Part shown: one piece after another, positions 18,101 through 26,135 of the stretch
Layout: each line of letters begins with the position of its first letter
How positions within the stretch are numbered: position 1 is the first letter of the stretch
IMG/VR virus record: IMGVR_UViG_3300033141_002292
Coordinates: 1 to 62,207 of that record
Reading direction: 5' to 3' (one strand)
DNA: 62,207 nucleotides
Source: a virus
Position numbers and translations under genes: made by a program
Notes under the pieces: model-generated
Told to the model about the DNA's origin: nothing
The model's input: only the letters and a program-made list of their open reading frames with translations
The model's database searches: none

Positions 18101-20495
18101 AATCGGCGAAGCAGGTGCTTCGGTCGGCGTATCAGACGGGACCTCGACGGCCGACGCTATAGGTGAATCAACAGCCGTTTCAGTGGCAACGTCGGACGGA
18201 ACTTCAACCTCGGTCGCAATTGGCGAATCCACGGCCGCTTCAGTAGCAACTTCCGTCGGTACTTCTACGGCGTTAGCAATCGGCACTTCGGTCGGCGTTT
18301 CAGTCGGCACATCTGATGGAACTTCGACATCGATCGCCGTTGGAGAGTCTGAAAGCGACGCTGTCGGGACATCGGCCGGGACCTCAACATCCGTCGCAGT
18401 GGGCGAATCTACAGCGGTGTCCGATGGCGTATCAGACGGAACCTCGACAGTGACGGCTATATCGGCAACGACTGGCGTTGGCGTATCAGACGGTACGTCA
18501 ACAGCCGTTGCAATCGGTGAGGCAACAGCAACAACGGTCGGAACCTCTGACGGCGTATCAACCTCAATAGCTGTCGGTGAGGCATCAGCAACGGCCGTCG
18601 GCGTCAGCGATGGAACTTCAACAGCAACGGCAATCGGTGCAGCATCAGTCGGCGTATCCGATGGAACGTCTACAGCGACCGCTGTAGGCGAGTCATCCGT
18701 CGATTCGGTAGGGCTCTCAGATGGGACGTCAACGTCTACAGCGATCGGTGCGTCAACGGCTGTTTCGGTGGCAACGTCAACTGGAACATCGACATCGACA
18801 GCAATCGGAGAATCTTCGGCGCTTTCAGCGGGCTCTTCGGTTGGTACGTCAACATCGCTTGCAACCGGAGAATCGACCGCAGTTTCAGTCGGTGCATCTG
18901 ATGGCACCTCGACATCCACGGCAGTCGGCGAGTCAACAGCGGCATCAGCAGGCACATCAGTTGGCACCTCAACGTCGCTCGCAGTCGCTTCGTCAACCGG
19001 CTCTGTCGGAGTATCCAACGGTACTTCAACGGTGTTCGGAGCCAACTTCACGCCCTATGAGCCGGTCGGTAGTCCTCAGTTCTGGGGTACTCAGCGCGTC
19101 GATTTCAACAATGTTCTGAACTACGACTACGACGAGGCCTTCTCTTTCTCCACCTGGGTAAAGGGCTCCGTCGACTACGACCAAGAAGGTATGGTAATCG
19201 GGAAATACAACTATTCCGATCGCGGCTATCAACTCCGGTTCAACAATGACACCGGGCTGATCACCATCCTGATCTCTTCAAGTTCCGGGAATAGAATTGA
19301 TGTCGAATACACCGCGTCTGGCATCGCGAATGATAACGGCTGGCATCATATAGCGTTTGCTTATGACGGCTCAGAGGCGGCTTCAGGCGTTACCCTATGG
19401 GTCGATGGTAGTTCTGTGAGTCTCTCGACAAACACGGATACACTTAGCGCGACGATCGTTCATTCGGACGACTTGCTTATAGGGATGCACCCCGGTGATT
19501 CTTACGGGTTCGTGGGCCGTGTTTGCAACACCGCTTCGTGGAGTTCAGAGATCACCGACGACGATGTAACGCTCCTCTACACTCACTCCGCGTCTGCCGA
19601 TGACGTTGACGCGTCCAGTCTAGAGGCATGGTGGCACTTGGACGAATATGACGCCGCTTACCCGACGTTCACCGACGAGAGCAGCAATGGCTACGACGGC
19701 ACGCTCTCGTCGTCTCACGACGGGCTTATCACCACGGACGCCCCTGGATTGAGTTACGTAGCAGACCACGCGATGGCTTTTACTGCCGAGGAGCAATCAG
19801 TTAAAACTAGCGACCGATTTGATTTGGGCGAAACCGACGAGATCTCTGTGTCGATTTGGTTCCGAACGGCGCGCACTGTCTCCGGCGAACAAATGATTTT
19901 GTCAAAAGGTCAGTATGACTCCGACGCTGGATATTATTTTTATCTCGTGGTCGATGAAACCAACGATACGCTCTACGTTGAAGTCCAGGCCAATGGATCG
20001 ACCACGGTACGAAAAGCCTATGCTCAGGCTTCAGTCGGGACCTGGTCTGATGACGACTGGCATCATTTGGTCGCGACCTATGCGCCAGATAGCGACACAG
20101 AATTTACGGCAACCATCTACGTCGACGGAAGCTCAGAAAGCGTCACCGAAGAGGAGAACGACTCGTTCTCGGGTGCCAGTTACGGCAACGGCGATGGGTT
20201 CACCGTCGGTGCGAGTGACACTGGACCGTCGTATGAAAATACGTTTGGTGGAGAACTTTGTGAAATGCAATGGTGGCTTGAGGATTCAGGTGTATTGACC
20301 TCTGGAGACGCGACCGCCCTCTATAATAGCGGCGTCCCTCACGATAACCTTTACACAACCCTAGGTATTCCGACCATGTGGTACAGACTTGGCTCACAAG
20401 ATGTATTTTTCTACGTTTACAGCAGAGGATATGCCACCGATGACGCCTATATGGTGAGTATGTCATCTGGTAACATAGTGGAGGTGAGTTTTTAA
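15183..20495 (+). CDS. Giant repeat-containing fibre with C-terminal LamG domains
   Basis: A 1770-aa protein. Residues 1-165 form a beta-rich head domain (probable virion attachment). Residues about 170-620 and 705-1287 are two blocks of a roughly 20-residue repeat with core SDGTSTATA(I/V)G, about 50 copies in all. A non-repeat linker (about 623-705) contains alternating EIDAS/EIEIVA strands. Two concanavalin-like LamG modules follow (about 1290-1525 and 1530-1770), each with a WHH(I/L)A/VA-type strand and an LY-(T/N)-S-type end. It probably forms a long surface fibre that binds host glycans. It starts at GTG 15183, 8 nt after the previous stop, without an evident ribosome-binding site. The same repeat and LamG modules occur in the gene at 37302. 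Confidence 0.8.
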   Translation: MATERQPPDAVLASTNYSTLNVGDIDEDPDSPDGSWGAWDGRGDTICGTSFGTPTGTPNEGAELQEFRVLARKTASGTVDPTYSLELWEDGGQVSVLATGTLTDSDLDPGTVIGGLWDATSLGTADGSLVECYFIQTNGGDGGSTRRGIEVGAVEWNVDYSAAATPGAGESDGTSEALATGASTAVAPGISAGTSTSEATGEATAESVGADADGTSASLATGEAILNAVGSSDGTSTTLGTGLSTAAADGDAPGTSEALATGESTVESDGLAEGTSTATAIGASSAFTVGDSDGTSTATSVGLAVTMGEGLSDGTSTADAVGAATADADGSSVGTSTATATGEATSEAEGSITGLSTSGATGTSEADAVGSSDGTSTADATGLAVTLGAGSSDGTSTATAQGVSTADAAGTSSGTSTSNAVGASTSTTVGTSTGASTALAVASLEGSVGVSDGTSTATATGLSTADSTGASTGTSTASATGLSVSDSVGTSTGTSTATAAGLSVVIGTGSSAGTSTSLATGLSQAESDGTSTGTSTSLATGVALNEAVGASVGTSTAAAIASAFGSVGFSAGTSIAAAFITAIVSSVGFSAGASTVVAEGVSDVASEGLSDGAAIVAGVGDSTVAPYRLWPPADIEIDASLAEIEIVAAVASTVPKNAELASMPISIEASITDIVSIEASISSFTQTILLSNGASIGDSISIAIGESYAETVGVSDGTSTVTAVVATSEGVGVSDGTSTVAATGASLFVATGTSAGTSTATAFTSSEGVGVSDGTSTALAVGTGIFVSEGSSVGTSTSLAVGASAVVSVGVSTGTSTSVATGGSTFVSVGTSDGVSTSIAVGASSAASLGSSIGTSTSLAIGESSAVSVGASAGASAVTAEAGYSGISIGTSTATAIGLSSVASVGVSDGTSTATAIATASEGVGVSDGTSTATAIGVSTAVSEGISDGASTAVSIGESTAVSAGISNGTSTAIGEAGASVGVSDGTSTADAIGESTAVSVATSDGTSTSVAIGESTAASVATSVGTSTALAIGTSVGVSVGTSDGTSTSIAVGESESDAVGTSAGTSTSVAVGESTAVSDGVSDGTSTVTAISATTGVGVSDGTSTAVAIGEATATTVGTSDGVSTSIAVGEASATAVGVSDGTSTATAIGAASVGVSDGTSTATAVGESSVDSVGLSDGTSTSTAIGASTAVSVATSTGTSTSTAIGESSALSAGSSVGTSTSLATGESTAVSVGASDGTSTSTAVGESTAASAGTSVGTSTSLAVASSTGSVGVSNGTSTVFGANFTPYEPVGSPQFWGTQRVDFNNVLNYDYDEAFSFSTWVKGSVDYDQEGMVIGKYNYSDRGYQLRFNNDTGLITILISSSSGNRIDVEYTASGIANDNGWHHIAFAYDGSEAASGVTLWVDGSSVSLSTNTDTLSATIVHSDDLLIGMHPGDSYGFVGRVCNTASWSSEITDDDVTLLYTHSASADDVDASSLEAWWHLDEYDAAYPTFTDESSNGYDGTLSSSHDGLITTDAPGLSYVADHAMAFTAEEQSVKTSDRFDLGETDEISVSIWFRTARTVSGEQMILSKGQYDSDAGYYFYLVVDETNDTLYVEVQANGSTTVRKAYAQASVGTWSDDDWHHLVATYAPDSDTEFTATIYVDGSSESVTEEENDSFSGASYGNGDGFTVGASDTGPSYENTFGGELCEMQWWLEDSGVLTSGDATALYNSGVPHDNLYTTLGIPTMWYRLGSQDVFFYVYSRGYATDDAYMVSMSSGNIVEVSF
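15690..19050 (+). repeat. Coding tandem repeats (SDGTSTATAxG unit, about 60 bp)
   Basis: About 50 degenerate in-frame copies, most near 60 bp and some shorter, in two blocks split at about 17050-17310. The repeats keep several other frames open, giving long shadow frames on both strands. Confidence 0.9.
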
Positions 20496-20789
20496 ATGGC
20501 GGATCTACGAGTAAATGATGTCGGCGTTTCCATCGAGGTCAAACTTAGCGAGGACGTGGGCGACGCAACCACGCTCGAGCTGCTTCTGTTGTCGCCATAC
20601 GATACGCCAAAATCGCTTACGGCATCGCTGGACGATAGCGATTCACCTCGGCTCGTAAAATACATTACCGAGGACGGCGATTTCGATATTTCTGGCCGAT
20701 GGCAATGCCAGATCAGGGTCGTTCAATTCGGTATGGATCGAAGAAGCTCGTCCTTCATCATCACCGTGGAAAGAGCTCTCGATGCCTAA
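20496..20789 (+). CDS. Small Ig-like/BppU-type beta protein
   Basis: 97 aa with the run of a small beta sandwich: a VSIEVKLSEDVGDATTLELLL opening, a central YITEDGDFDISGRWQCQI and a closing strand. This resembles N-terminal BppU/Ig-like domains of phage tail-associated proteins. A strong GGAGGTGA box within the end of the fibre gene lies before ATG. It is likely a fibre-associated or neck accessory protein. Confidence 0.55.
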   Translation: MADLRVNDVGVSIEVKLSEDVGDATTLELLLLSPYDTPKSLTASLDDSDSPRLVKYITEDGDFDISGRWQCQIRVVQFGMDRRSSSFIITVERALDA

Positions 20790-21354
20790 TCCACGAGGAC
20801 AATATCCGCCGCTCAACGATGCCGATATTCATGAGATCGATGAAACCTCATCATGCAACCTTGTCGAAAGCCTCGGTGGATGCGTCGACGATATCCGTCA
20901 GATAGCGACCGACCTTGGTGCTAGGCCTCACACCTATCATTCTATCAAGGTGCAGTGGAGCGGCGGTGAACTCGGCCGAGGCGAGCCGGAAGTAATCAGC
21001 GAAACGGCGATCCTCCCAACGCCGAGGACCGAGACCAGCGGGATCGATCGGAAGCTCGAGGCAGGTGGAATAGCAGAGCGCGGAGATGTCACTTTGACCG
21101 GCATCTCACCACGGTTCACCGAGGATGAGATTGACGAGCTCTTCGGCGCCACCGTCGAGGCCGGCTTTGAGGTGTTCATAGAGCAGCGGATCGATCTTCG
21201 TGATGGGGTGACCCGTCGACGTCGTTTCGTCCTTGCTCCTCGAGCACCGGAGCGACGCCCGACGCGGACTGATTGGAAGGTCTTCCTGCGGAAGGCTGAC
21301 GGCAATCGACTGCGTGATGGTCAGGTTCGTAAGGCTCGGGAGCAGGTCTGGTAA
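20782..21354 (+). CDS. Neck/connector-type virion protein
   Basis: 190 aa. The C-terminal half (GVTRRRRFVLAPRAPERRPTRTDWKVFLRKADG) is typical of a family found next to gp10-like proteins in contractile phages. It overlaps the previous gene by 8 nt and abuts the next by TAATG. A head-tail joining role is inferred from neighbours. Confidence 0.5.
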   Translation: MPNPRGQYPPLNDADIHEIDETSSCNLVESLGGCVDDIRQIATDLGARPHTYHSIKVQWSGGELGRGEPEVISETAILPTPRTETSGIDRKLEAGGIAERGDVTLTGISPRFTEDEIDELFGATVEAGFEVFIEQRIDLRDGVTRRRRFVLAPRAPERRPTRTDWKVFLRKADGNRLRDGQVRKAREQVW

Positions 21355-21845
21355 TGACCATCAAGATCAGCATCAGAGATTTTGCCGGCAAAGTCGAAGC
21401 GCTTGGGCCAGAGCTCGAAGCCGCTGCTCTCCGTGGTATCTACTCGGCAGCTTTGAGGCTCGAAGGTATGGTTGTTGATTCTATCGCTGCCACGACGCCC
21501 TACCCGCCTCAAGACACGGGCGAGCTTTCTCGGTCCGTAACGACCACGAAGAAGAAAAACGGCGCCACGGTCCAAGCTAACGCGCCTCATGCACCATTTA
21601 TGGAATACGGAACACGACCACACTTCCCGCCGCTGCAACCCCTTGCTGAATGGGCCTATAGAAAGGGCCTTGCAGACAGCGAAGAAGAAGCGATGGGCGT
21701 TGCGCTTGCAGTGGCCAGGAAGATCGCGAAAAAAGGGATTGCCCCTCGGTTTTTCATGAAGCGAGCCATTGAGGAACTCGAGCGACAACACATCGTTGAA
21801 AAAGAAATCATCCACGAACTCAAGACCTCGGGACTTCTGACATAA
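21354..21845 (+). CDS. HK97 gp10-like tail completion protein
   Basis: 163 aa. It has the hallmark of the gp10/virion morphogenesis family: an N-terminal long helix, PYPPQDTGELSRSV (the usual P-xDTG-L--S), then NAPHAPFMEYGTRPH and a C-terminal RFFMKRAIEE helix. It acts at the head-tail interface. Position between connector and tail terminator fits. Confidence 0.8.
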   Translation: MTIKISIRDFAGKVEALGPELEAAALRGIYSAALRLEGMVVDSIAATTPYPPQDTGELSRSVTTTKKKNGATVQANAPHAPFMEYGTRPHFPPLQPLAEWAYRKGLADSEEEAMGVALAVARKIAKKGIAPRFFMKRAIEELERQHIVEKEIIHELKTSGLLT

Positions 21846-21855
21846 CGGAGGAATC

Positions 21856-22542
21856 ATGGCAGTCGGCGACATCATTTCAACAGGTGCCCCATCGATGCCC
21901 GAGGCGCTTCCCGGGCTTATGGGGCCGACGGTAGCGATGAGAGAAGCTCTTGCTGCCTATCTCCTCGGGATAACTTTTCGCGTTGCAGGCGGTGACGATA
22001 TGAGGGACTCGGTCTTCAAGCTCGAGGAAGCCCTCGACCACTTCCCGAGGCCGAGCGAAACCCTGAATTATCCGTGCACCTCAATCGAGGAAATGGCCGA
22101 GACATCTAACGATCAGCCGATCTCTCCAGCACCGCTCGAGGATACCTTGGGCACCTTCGATTCGATGATCGGGTGGACTGGTGCCGATCCTCAAACCTGT
22201 CTTTGGGTGGTCGGCGAAGCTGAGACGATGTTTCAGCTCGACTTCTGGTGTGATCGTGACCCGGATCGGCAGGCCATCGAGGGACAACTAGCCAACATTT
22301 TCAGCCCGGAAGAGGGCTGTTCAGGCGTGGTCCTCGAGGCTCCTGAACTCTATTTCGGACAGGATTGTGAGTTTTCTCTTCTCTCGCAGCGGTTTGATGA
22401 TTCAGGGCTATTCTCAGAGCGTAATGAGCTTCGGCTTCGGTGTGTTATCGAGGCATCCTGCGCCATCGTAGCGCTCAGGAAAGTGATCTTGATGAAGCCA
22501 ACGACGACCGTTGATGCTGTTGATCCACGCGACCCCTCTTAA
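21856..22542 (+). CDS. Tail terminator-like protein
   Basis: 228 aa. Alpha/beta protein placed between the gp10-like gene and the sheath, where tail terminators sit in myophages. A central FQLDFWCDRDPDRQAIEGQLANIF segment is like the core strand-helix of the family. A good ribosome-binding site (GGAGG) is present. Identification is mainly positional. Confidence 0.6.
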   Translation: MAVGDIISTGAPSMPEALPGLMGPTVAMREALAAYLLGITFRVAGGDDMRDSVFKLEEALDHFPRPSETLNYPCTSIEEMAETSNDQPISPAPLEDTLGTFDSMIGWTGADPQTCLWVVGEAETMFQLDFWCDRDPDRQAIEGQLANIFSPEEGCSGVVLEAPELYFGQDCEFSLLSQRFDDSGLFSERNELRLRCVIEASCAIVALRKVILMKPTTTVDAVDPRDPS

Positions 22543-22570
22543 TAGCCGTTCAGCGAACATCCCATCGGTG

Positions 22571-22579
22571 TGCTAGTCT
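22571..22579 (+). promoter_or_regulatory. Extended -10 promoter (TGC TAGTCT) for sheath, with leader
   Basis: TGC TAGTCT ends at 22579. Unlike its relatives it is followed by about 20 nt of leader with a strong GAGGAGG before GTG 22606. Confidence 0.5.
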
Positions 22580-22605
22580 CCTCCGTATACGAGGAGGTTC
22601 CTATA

Positions 22606-24792
22606 GTGCCTTTTGTTCGACGCTCTACGACGACACCAACGACCGAACAACTAACGGCGATCGAGCAGACATGGATCATCGATCGCACCCCACAAACACC
22701 CTCTCAAGGCGCCGGATGGGGCGTGCTTTTGACGGTCGCTGAATTCGAGGACGGCGCATTCAATACGCCGACTGAGGTTTACGGAAACACGCACCTCGAA
22801 TCAGACTTCGGTGGGTTCGGTTACTCATACGGATCGCTCGAGCATCAAAACCCATGTGCTCGACAGCACCTCGCCGAATTCTGGAACGGCAATGGATGGA
22901 TGAAACTTGCAGGCCTCAAACCTTCGAGGCGCGTGATCAGCCGGGTTGACACTTCGGTCGGTGACGTTCGATTCTCCATCGCTGCGGCGCTTCGCTCTGA
23001 TGCCGCTCCGTTCGACCTGGCCAACGCTGCTCAACTCTCGGTTACGACCGACGTAGGTGGACCTGAGAACTCGACAGCCCTCGCCGCCGTGGTAGCCACG
23101 GTTGCCGGCTCTGGCTTGGCGGTTTCGTTCACAGGTGGCGAGCAGATTACTATCCAGGTCGATGCGATCCCGGCAATCACCATCACGTTCCAGGCTGCCG
23201 ACACCACGTCAACCCTCGTCGCGGCTCGAATCAACTCATTCATGGGGTATGCGTGCGCAGTCGAAAATACTGGAGAGGTCGACCTTTCCGGAATCCAACT
23301 CGGCACCGGCGGGAATCTCACTCTTGCCGACATCACCGCAGGAACCTTGGTCGATATTGGACACGCAGCCGGCGACACCTCGGGAACAGGTAACGTGGTC
23401 AACGCGGCCGCAGTTACAGGAGCCGAGGCTGTGACACTGATTGAGTCAGCCGGAATCCTCGGCGACGATGCTCTCGCCAGCGTCGACGCCGTGACCGGCC
23501 AGGTCGTTGTTTATCGCTCTGGTAGTTCAACCGGGACGATTCAGATTGATGACGTCGCCGGAACAATGGCGACGCTGATGGGCTTCACGACAGCCACCAC
23601 GATCACCGCAAACGTCGGCGCTGCTTTCAGCGTCAACGCCGGAACGAGGGTTCAGAACGCCGGTGGTGACGAATGGGTAGCAATGCGCACGCTGAGCTGG
23701 CCCGAGGGCACCGTTGCAGCTCCCAACGACGCTACGCAAGACGTAGAGATCAGGCCGGCTAACGACGTCGGTACCCTCGGCAGTGAGACCGCTGGAAACG
23801 TCAATGTCCTCGTCGATATGCCCACGGATCGAATGGTTGAGGTCACGAACCCGGCCAACGTATCTGCGGCGCTCACCGAGCCTCAAATCGATGCCGCCTA
23901 TGCTGACGCCTGGGATGCCACGCTCAATCAAGAGCTCAAGGCTGCTCGAGAGGTCAATGTTTCGCTCTGCGCTCGCCGAAGCGACGCGGTCGTAAGGCAG
24001 GGACGCCAGAACGCCATCGACGCATCAGATAACGGCTGCTATGGCAGGAAGTTCGTCACCGGGAGCACGCTCGGCACCACGTCGGCAGCGGCTATCACTG
24101 CCGTTGCAAACTTCCGCTCTGACCGAGTCTTCTATTCTCACCGAGGCTTCCTCCAGACCTTCCCGGAGATCGCGAAACTGGGCACGGCTGGCGGCGTTGG
24201 CTTCACGGCATCCGGACAGCTTACGATCCGAGCCGATGGGCCTCTCGCCTATCTCCGATGCGCCATGAATCCAGAGGAAAACATCGGGCAAGACACCGGA
24301 AAGCTGACCTTCCTCGACGGCCTCGAGGTCGTATCGGAAACGTACAACTACGCACTCTACGTCGCGTTCAAAGCTGCCGGGCTCTGTGTTCCGAAGGTCG
24401 AAAAAGGCGGCGCTCTCACGTTCCAATCCGACGTAACTTCGAGCCTGAACGCTGGACGCACCACGCAGAAACGCCGGTCTTTCGCGGACTACTCGCAAGA
24501 CTCTCTTGCACTCGTGCTCGAGCCCTACTCAAAGAAGCTCGGCACCGATGCTCGACGAGCCGGAGCCCTGGCCGCTCAGGTCTCATTGCTCGAAGATTGG
24601 ATGAGCCGGAAGGACCCGAACGGCCAACGAATCAAGGACTATTCGATTAACGAAAGCACCTCGAACAATCCCAACTGGGAAGCTCTCGGTATTTTCGCCT
24701 GGCAAACTAGAATCGATATGCTTTCGAGCATGGACACGATGATCGTAGACACCGAGGTCGGCGAAGGCGTCATCATCGCCACAGTTCAATAA
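22606..24792 (+). CDS. Contractile tail sheath protein
   Basis: 728 aa. N-terminal and C-terminal parts carry the sheath core: a TWIIDRTPQTPSQGAGWGVLL opening and, at the end, RFNEAR-like helices (LGTDARRAGALAAQVSLLEDW) then NPNWEALGIFAWQTRIDML. The middle contains two inserted beta modules (about 165-250 and 290-350: VDAIPAITITF...INSFM, and a VVYRSGSSTGTIQI type). The start is GTG 22606 after GAGGAGG. It is followed by the tube gene, which confirms a myovirus-type tail. Confidence 0.85.
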   Translation: MPFVRRSTTTPTTEQLTAIEQTWIIDRTPQTPSQGAGWGVLLTVAEFEDGAFNTPTEVYGNTHLESDFGGFGYSYGSLEHQNPCARQHLAEFWNGNGWMKLAGLKPSRRVISRVDTSVGDVRFSIAAALRSDAAPFDLANAAQLSVTTDVGGPENSTALAAVVATVAGSGLAVSFTGGEQITIQVDAIPAITITFQAADTTSTLVAARINSFMGYACAVENTGEVDLSGIQLGTGGNLTLADITAGTLVDIGHAAGDTSGTGNVVNAAAVTGAEAVTLIESAGILGDDALASVDAVTGQVVVYRSGSSTGTIQIDDVAGTMATLMGFTTATTITANVGAAFSVNAGTRVQNAGGDEWVAMRTLSWPEGTVAAPNDATQDVEIRPANDVGTLGSETAGNVNVLVDMPTDRMVEVTNPANVSAALTEPQIDAAYADAWDATLNQELKAAREVNVSLCARRSDAVVRQGRQNAIDASDNGCYGRKFVTGSTLGTTSAAAITAVANFRSDRVFYSHRGFLQTFPEIAKLGTAGGVGFTASGQLTIRADGPLAYLRCAMNPEENIGQDTGKLTFLDGLEVVSETYNYALYVAFKAAGLCVPKVEKGGALTFQSDVTSSLNAGRTTQKRRSFADYSQDSLALVLEPYSKKLGTDARRAGALAAQVSLLEDWMSRKDPNGQRIKDYSINESTSNNPNWEALGIFAWQTRIDMLSSMDTMIVDTEVGEGVIIATVQ

Positions 24793-24811
24793 TCACTGAG
24801 GAGGCTAGAAA

Positions 24812-25246
24812 ATGGCTAACCGGAAACTCAAAGGATCGAACACCTCGGTGAACGTAGTATCAGCGTTGACGGGGCTTCGAGTCGAATTCACGGATATCAA
24901 GGACTGCACCATCACGTTCGATCGCGATGTGACGTCTGAGGGCTACCTCGGGCAAAACACCGAGCAAAAGAGTTCTGACTTCAAGGGCGTTTCGTTCAAA
25001 TTCACCGCTCATGCTCGGCAAAAAGCAATTCTCAATCTCATCCATCTGATCAATCAAATCACCCGCGGTCTCTCGGTCGATTCAGTCCAGATCGTCACGA
25101 CCCTTCGGTTCCCTGACGGCATCAAACGAGTCGTCATCCCAAGCGCCGAGTTCGGCAACCTCGAGGTCGGCATCGGTGGAAAGGCGGAATTCGTTTCGTT
25201 CCCGTTCGAGGGCTCTGCCGACGATTATCAGATCTTGGAGGCGTAA
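24812..25246 (+). CDS. Tail tube protein
   Basis: 144 aa, about the usual size for small myophage tube proteins, directly after the sheath and before the chaperone. Beta-rich with a central helix (ARQKAILNLIHLINQITRG). It builds the inner tube through which DNA passes. GGAGG box before ATG. Confidence 0.8.
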   Translation: MANRKLKGSNTSVNVVSALTGLRVEFTDIKDCTITFDRDVTSEGYLGQNTEQKSSDFKGVSFKFTAHARQKAILNLIHLINQITRGLSVDSVQIVTTLRFPDGIKRVVIPSAEFGNLEVGIGGKAEFVSFPFEGSADDYQILEA

Positions 25247-25260
25247 GCCGTATCATCATA

Positions 25261-25319
25261 TCCAGGGCCAGCAAGGCGGGGTGGTGTCTCCTCCCGTTGT
25301 GGCCTTGTGAAGCCCTGGA
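25261..25319 (+). promoter_or_regulatory. Nested hairpin between tube and chaperone genes
   Basis: TCCAGGGC (25261-25268) pairs with GCCCTGGA (25312-25319), and inside it CAAGGC (25272-25277) pairs with GCCTTG (25302-25307), with further GGGG/CCC pairing at the tip. There is no T-run after it, so it is not a standard terminator. It may reduce chaperone expression relative to the tube or protect the mRNA end. Confidence 0.6.
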
Positions 25320-25350
25320 CCTAACACAACCTCTCACAACGGAGGATAGA

Positions 25351-25866
25351 ATGGAGAACACGATGGATAAAGAAAAAGCACCTGCAACGCCAGAATTCGC
25401 GCCATCAGTCATCGATCAAATCATGGCCAGGGCGAGCACCTCGAGTCAGGAAGGGCCGGGCGAGCTCAGAGGGCGTGGTTGCACGGTAATGATCGTTCCG
25501 GAGCAATGCCGACCCGGCTACCTCACCGAGCCCATTAAGGTCGGTATCTCAGAGCTCACCAGTAATGAAGAACTCGACGCCTATCGAGAATTTGGCGGTA
25601 TCAAGGTCGACGTCAACGCAGACGGCGAGGCCGAGGTTGAGAGCAAAGAGGCCTCCGTCCCTCAGCAAGCTCTCGCCGTATCATTGGCGAAGGGAGCGAT
25701 CCGGACGGTCAACGATCGGAAGCTCACCCGGGATGAACGCCGCGTCATGTGGGAGATCCTCGGCATGACTGGAAGGCTCGCTCTCGGGATGGCCTATATG
25801 GCTCATTGTTCGGGCGCTGCCGGGGGTTTTCTCGAGCGCTCGATGGCCTCAATCGAGGTTTGGTAG
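25351..25866 (+). CDS. Tail assembly chaperone, short form
   Basis: 171 aa. Position between tube and tape measure, plus a downstream -1 frame, identifies the G-type tail assembly chaperone, which coats the tape measure during tail assembly. ATG 25351 follows GGAGG; ATG 25363 is an alternative. It terminates at 25866 unless ribosomes slip at 25824-25830. Confidence 0.75.
   Translation: MENTMDKEKAPATPEFAPSVIDQIMARASTSSQEGPGELRGRGCTVMIVPEQCRPGYLTEPIKVGISELTSNEELDAYREFGGIKVDVNADGEAEVESKEASVPQQALAVSLAKGAIRTVNDRKLTRDERRVMWEILGMTGRLALGMAYMAHCSGAAGGFLERSMASIEVW
25824..25857 (+). promoter_or_regulatory. Programmed -1 frameshift site
   Basis: The heptamer G GGT TTT (25824-25830) is in the zero frame as ggG GGT TTT, a canonical X XXY YYZ slippery site. 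A 6-bp hairpin (CTCGAT 25839-25844 with ATCGAG 25852-25857) starts 8 nt downstream. Slippage joins the frame ending at 25866 to the frame ending at 26135. Confidence 0.75.
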
Positions 25867-26135
25867 CGCGAAATGACTCAGATATGGCTGCCGGGTTTCA
25901 ACTCTATATCCTCTGGTTTTCAATTATTCGAGACTGGGAACAGTGGCGCCCAAGGATGGTCAGTGACATCTTCAAACGAACTGCGTGGATCTGTCGATAC
26001 AGTCGAAGCGTTGGGTTTAGGGAGGCGATGGGAATGAAAGCTTGGGAACGCAATCGGTTCATGGACGCCCTTCAAGAACTCATCGAAGAAGAGACGAGCA
26101 AGGGCGGGATTTCGTCGGAGATGCTCGATGATTAA
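25830..26135 (+). CDS. Tail assembly chaperone, frameshift extension (T domain)
   Basis: The -1 frame after the slippery site adds about 101 residues, making a G-T-type fusion of about 261 aa. The extension is helical (LYILWFSIIRDWEQWRP, MDALQELIEEE) and is thought in other phages to contact the tape measure. An in-frame ATG at 25884 could also allow separate initiation, but no ribosome-binding site is seen. Confidence 0.7.
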   Translation, partial: SRALDGLNRGLVARNDSDMAAGFQLYILWFSIIRDWEQWRPRMVSDIFKRTAWICRYSRSVGFREAMGMKAWERNRFMDALQELIEEETSKGGISSEMLDD

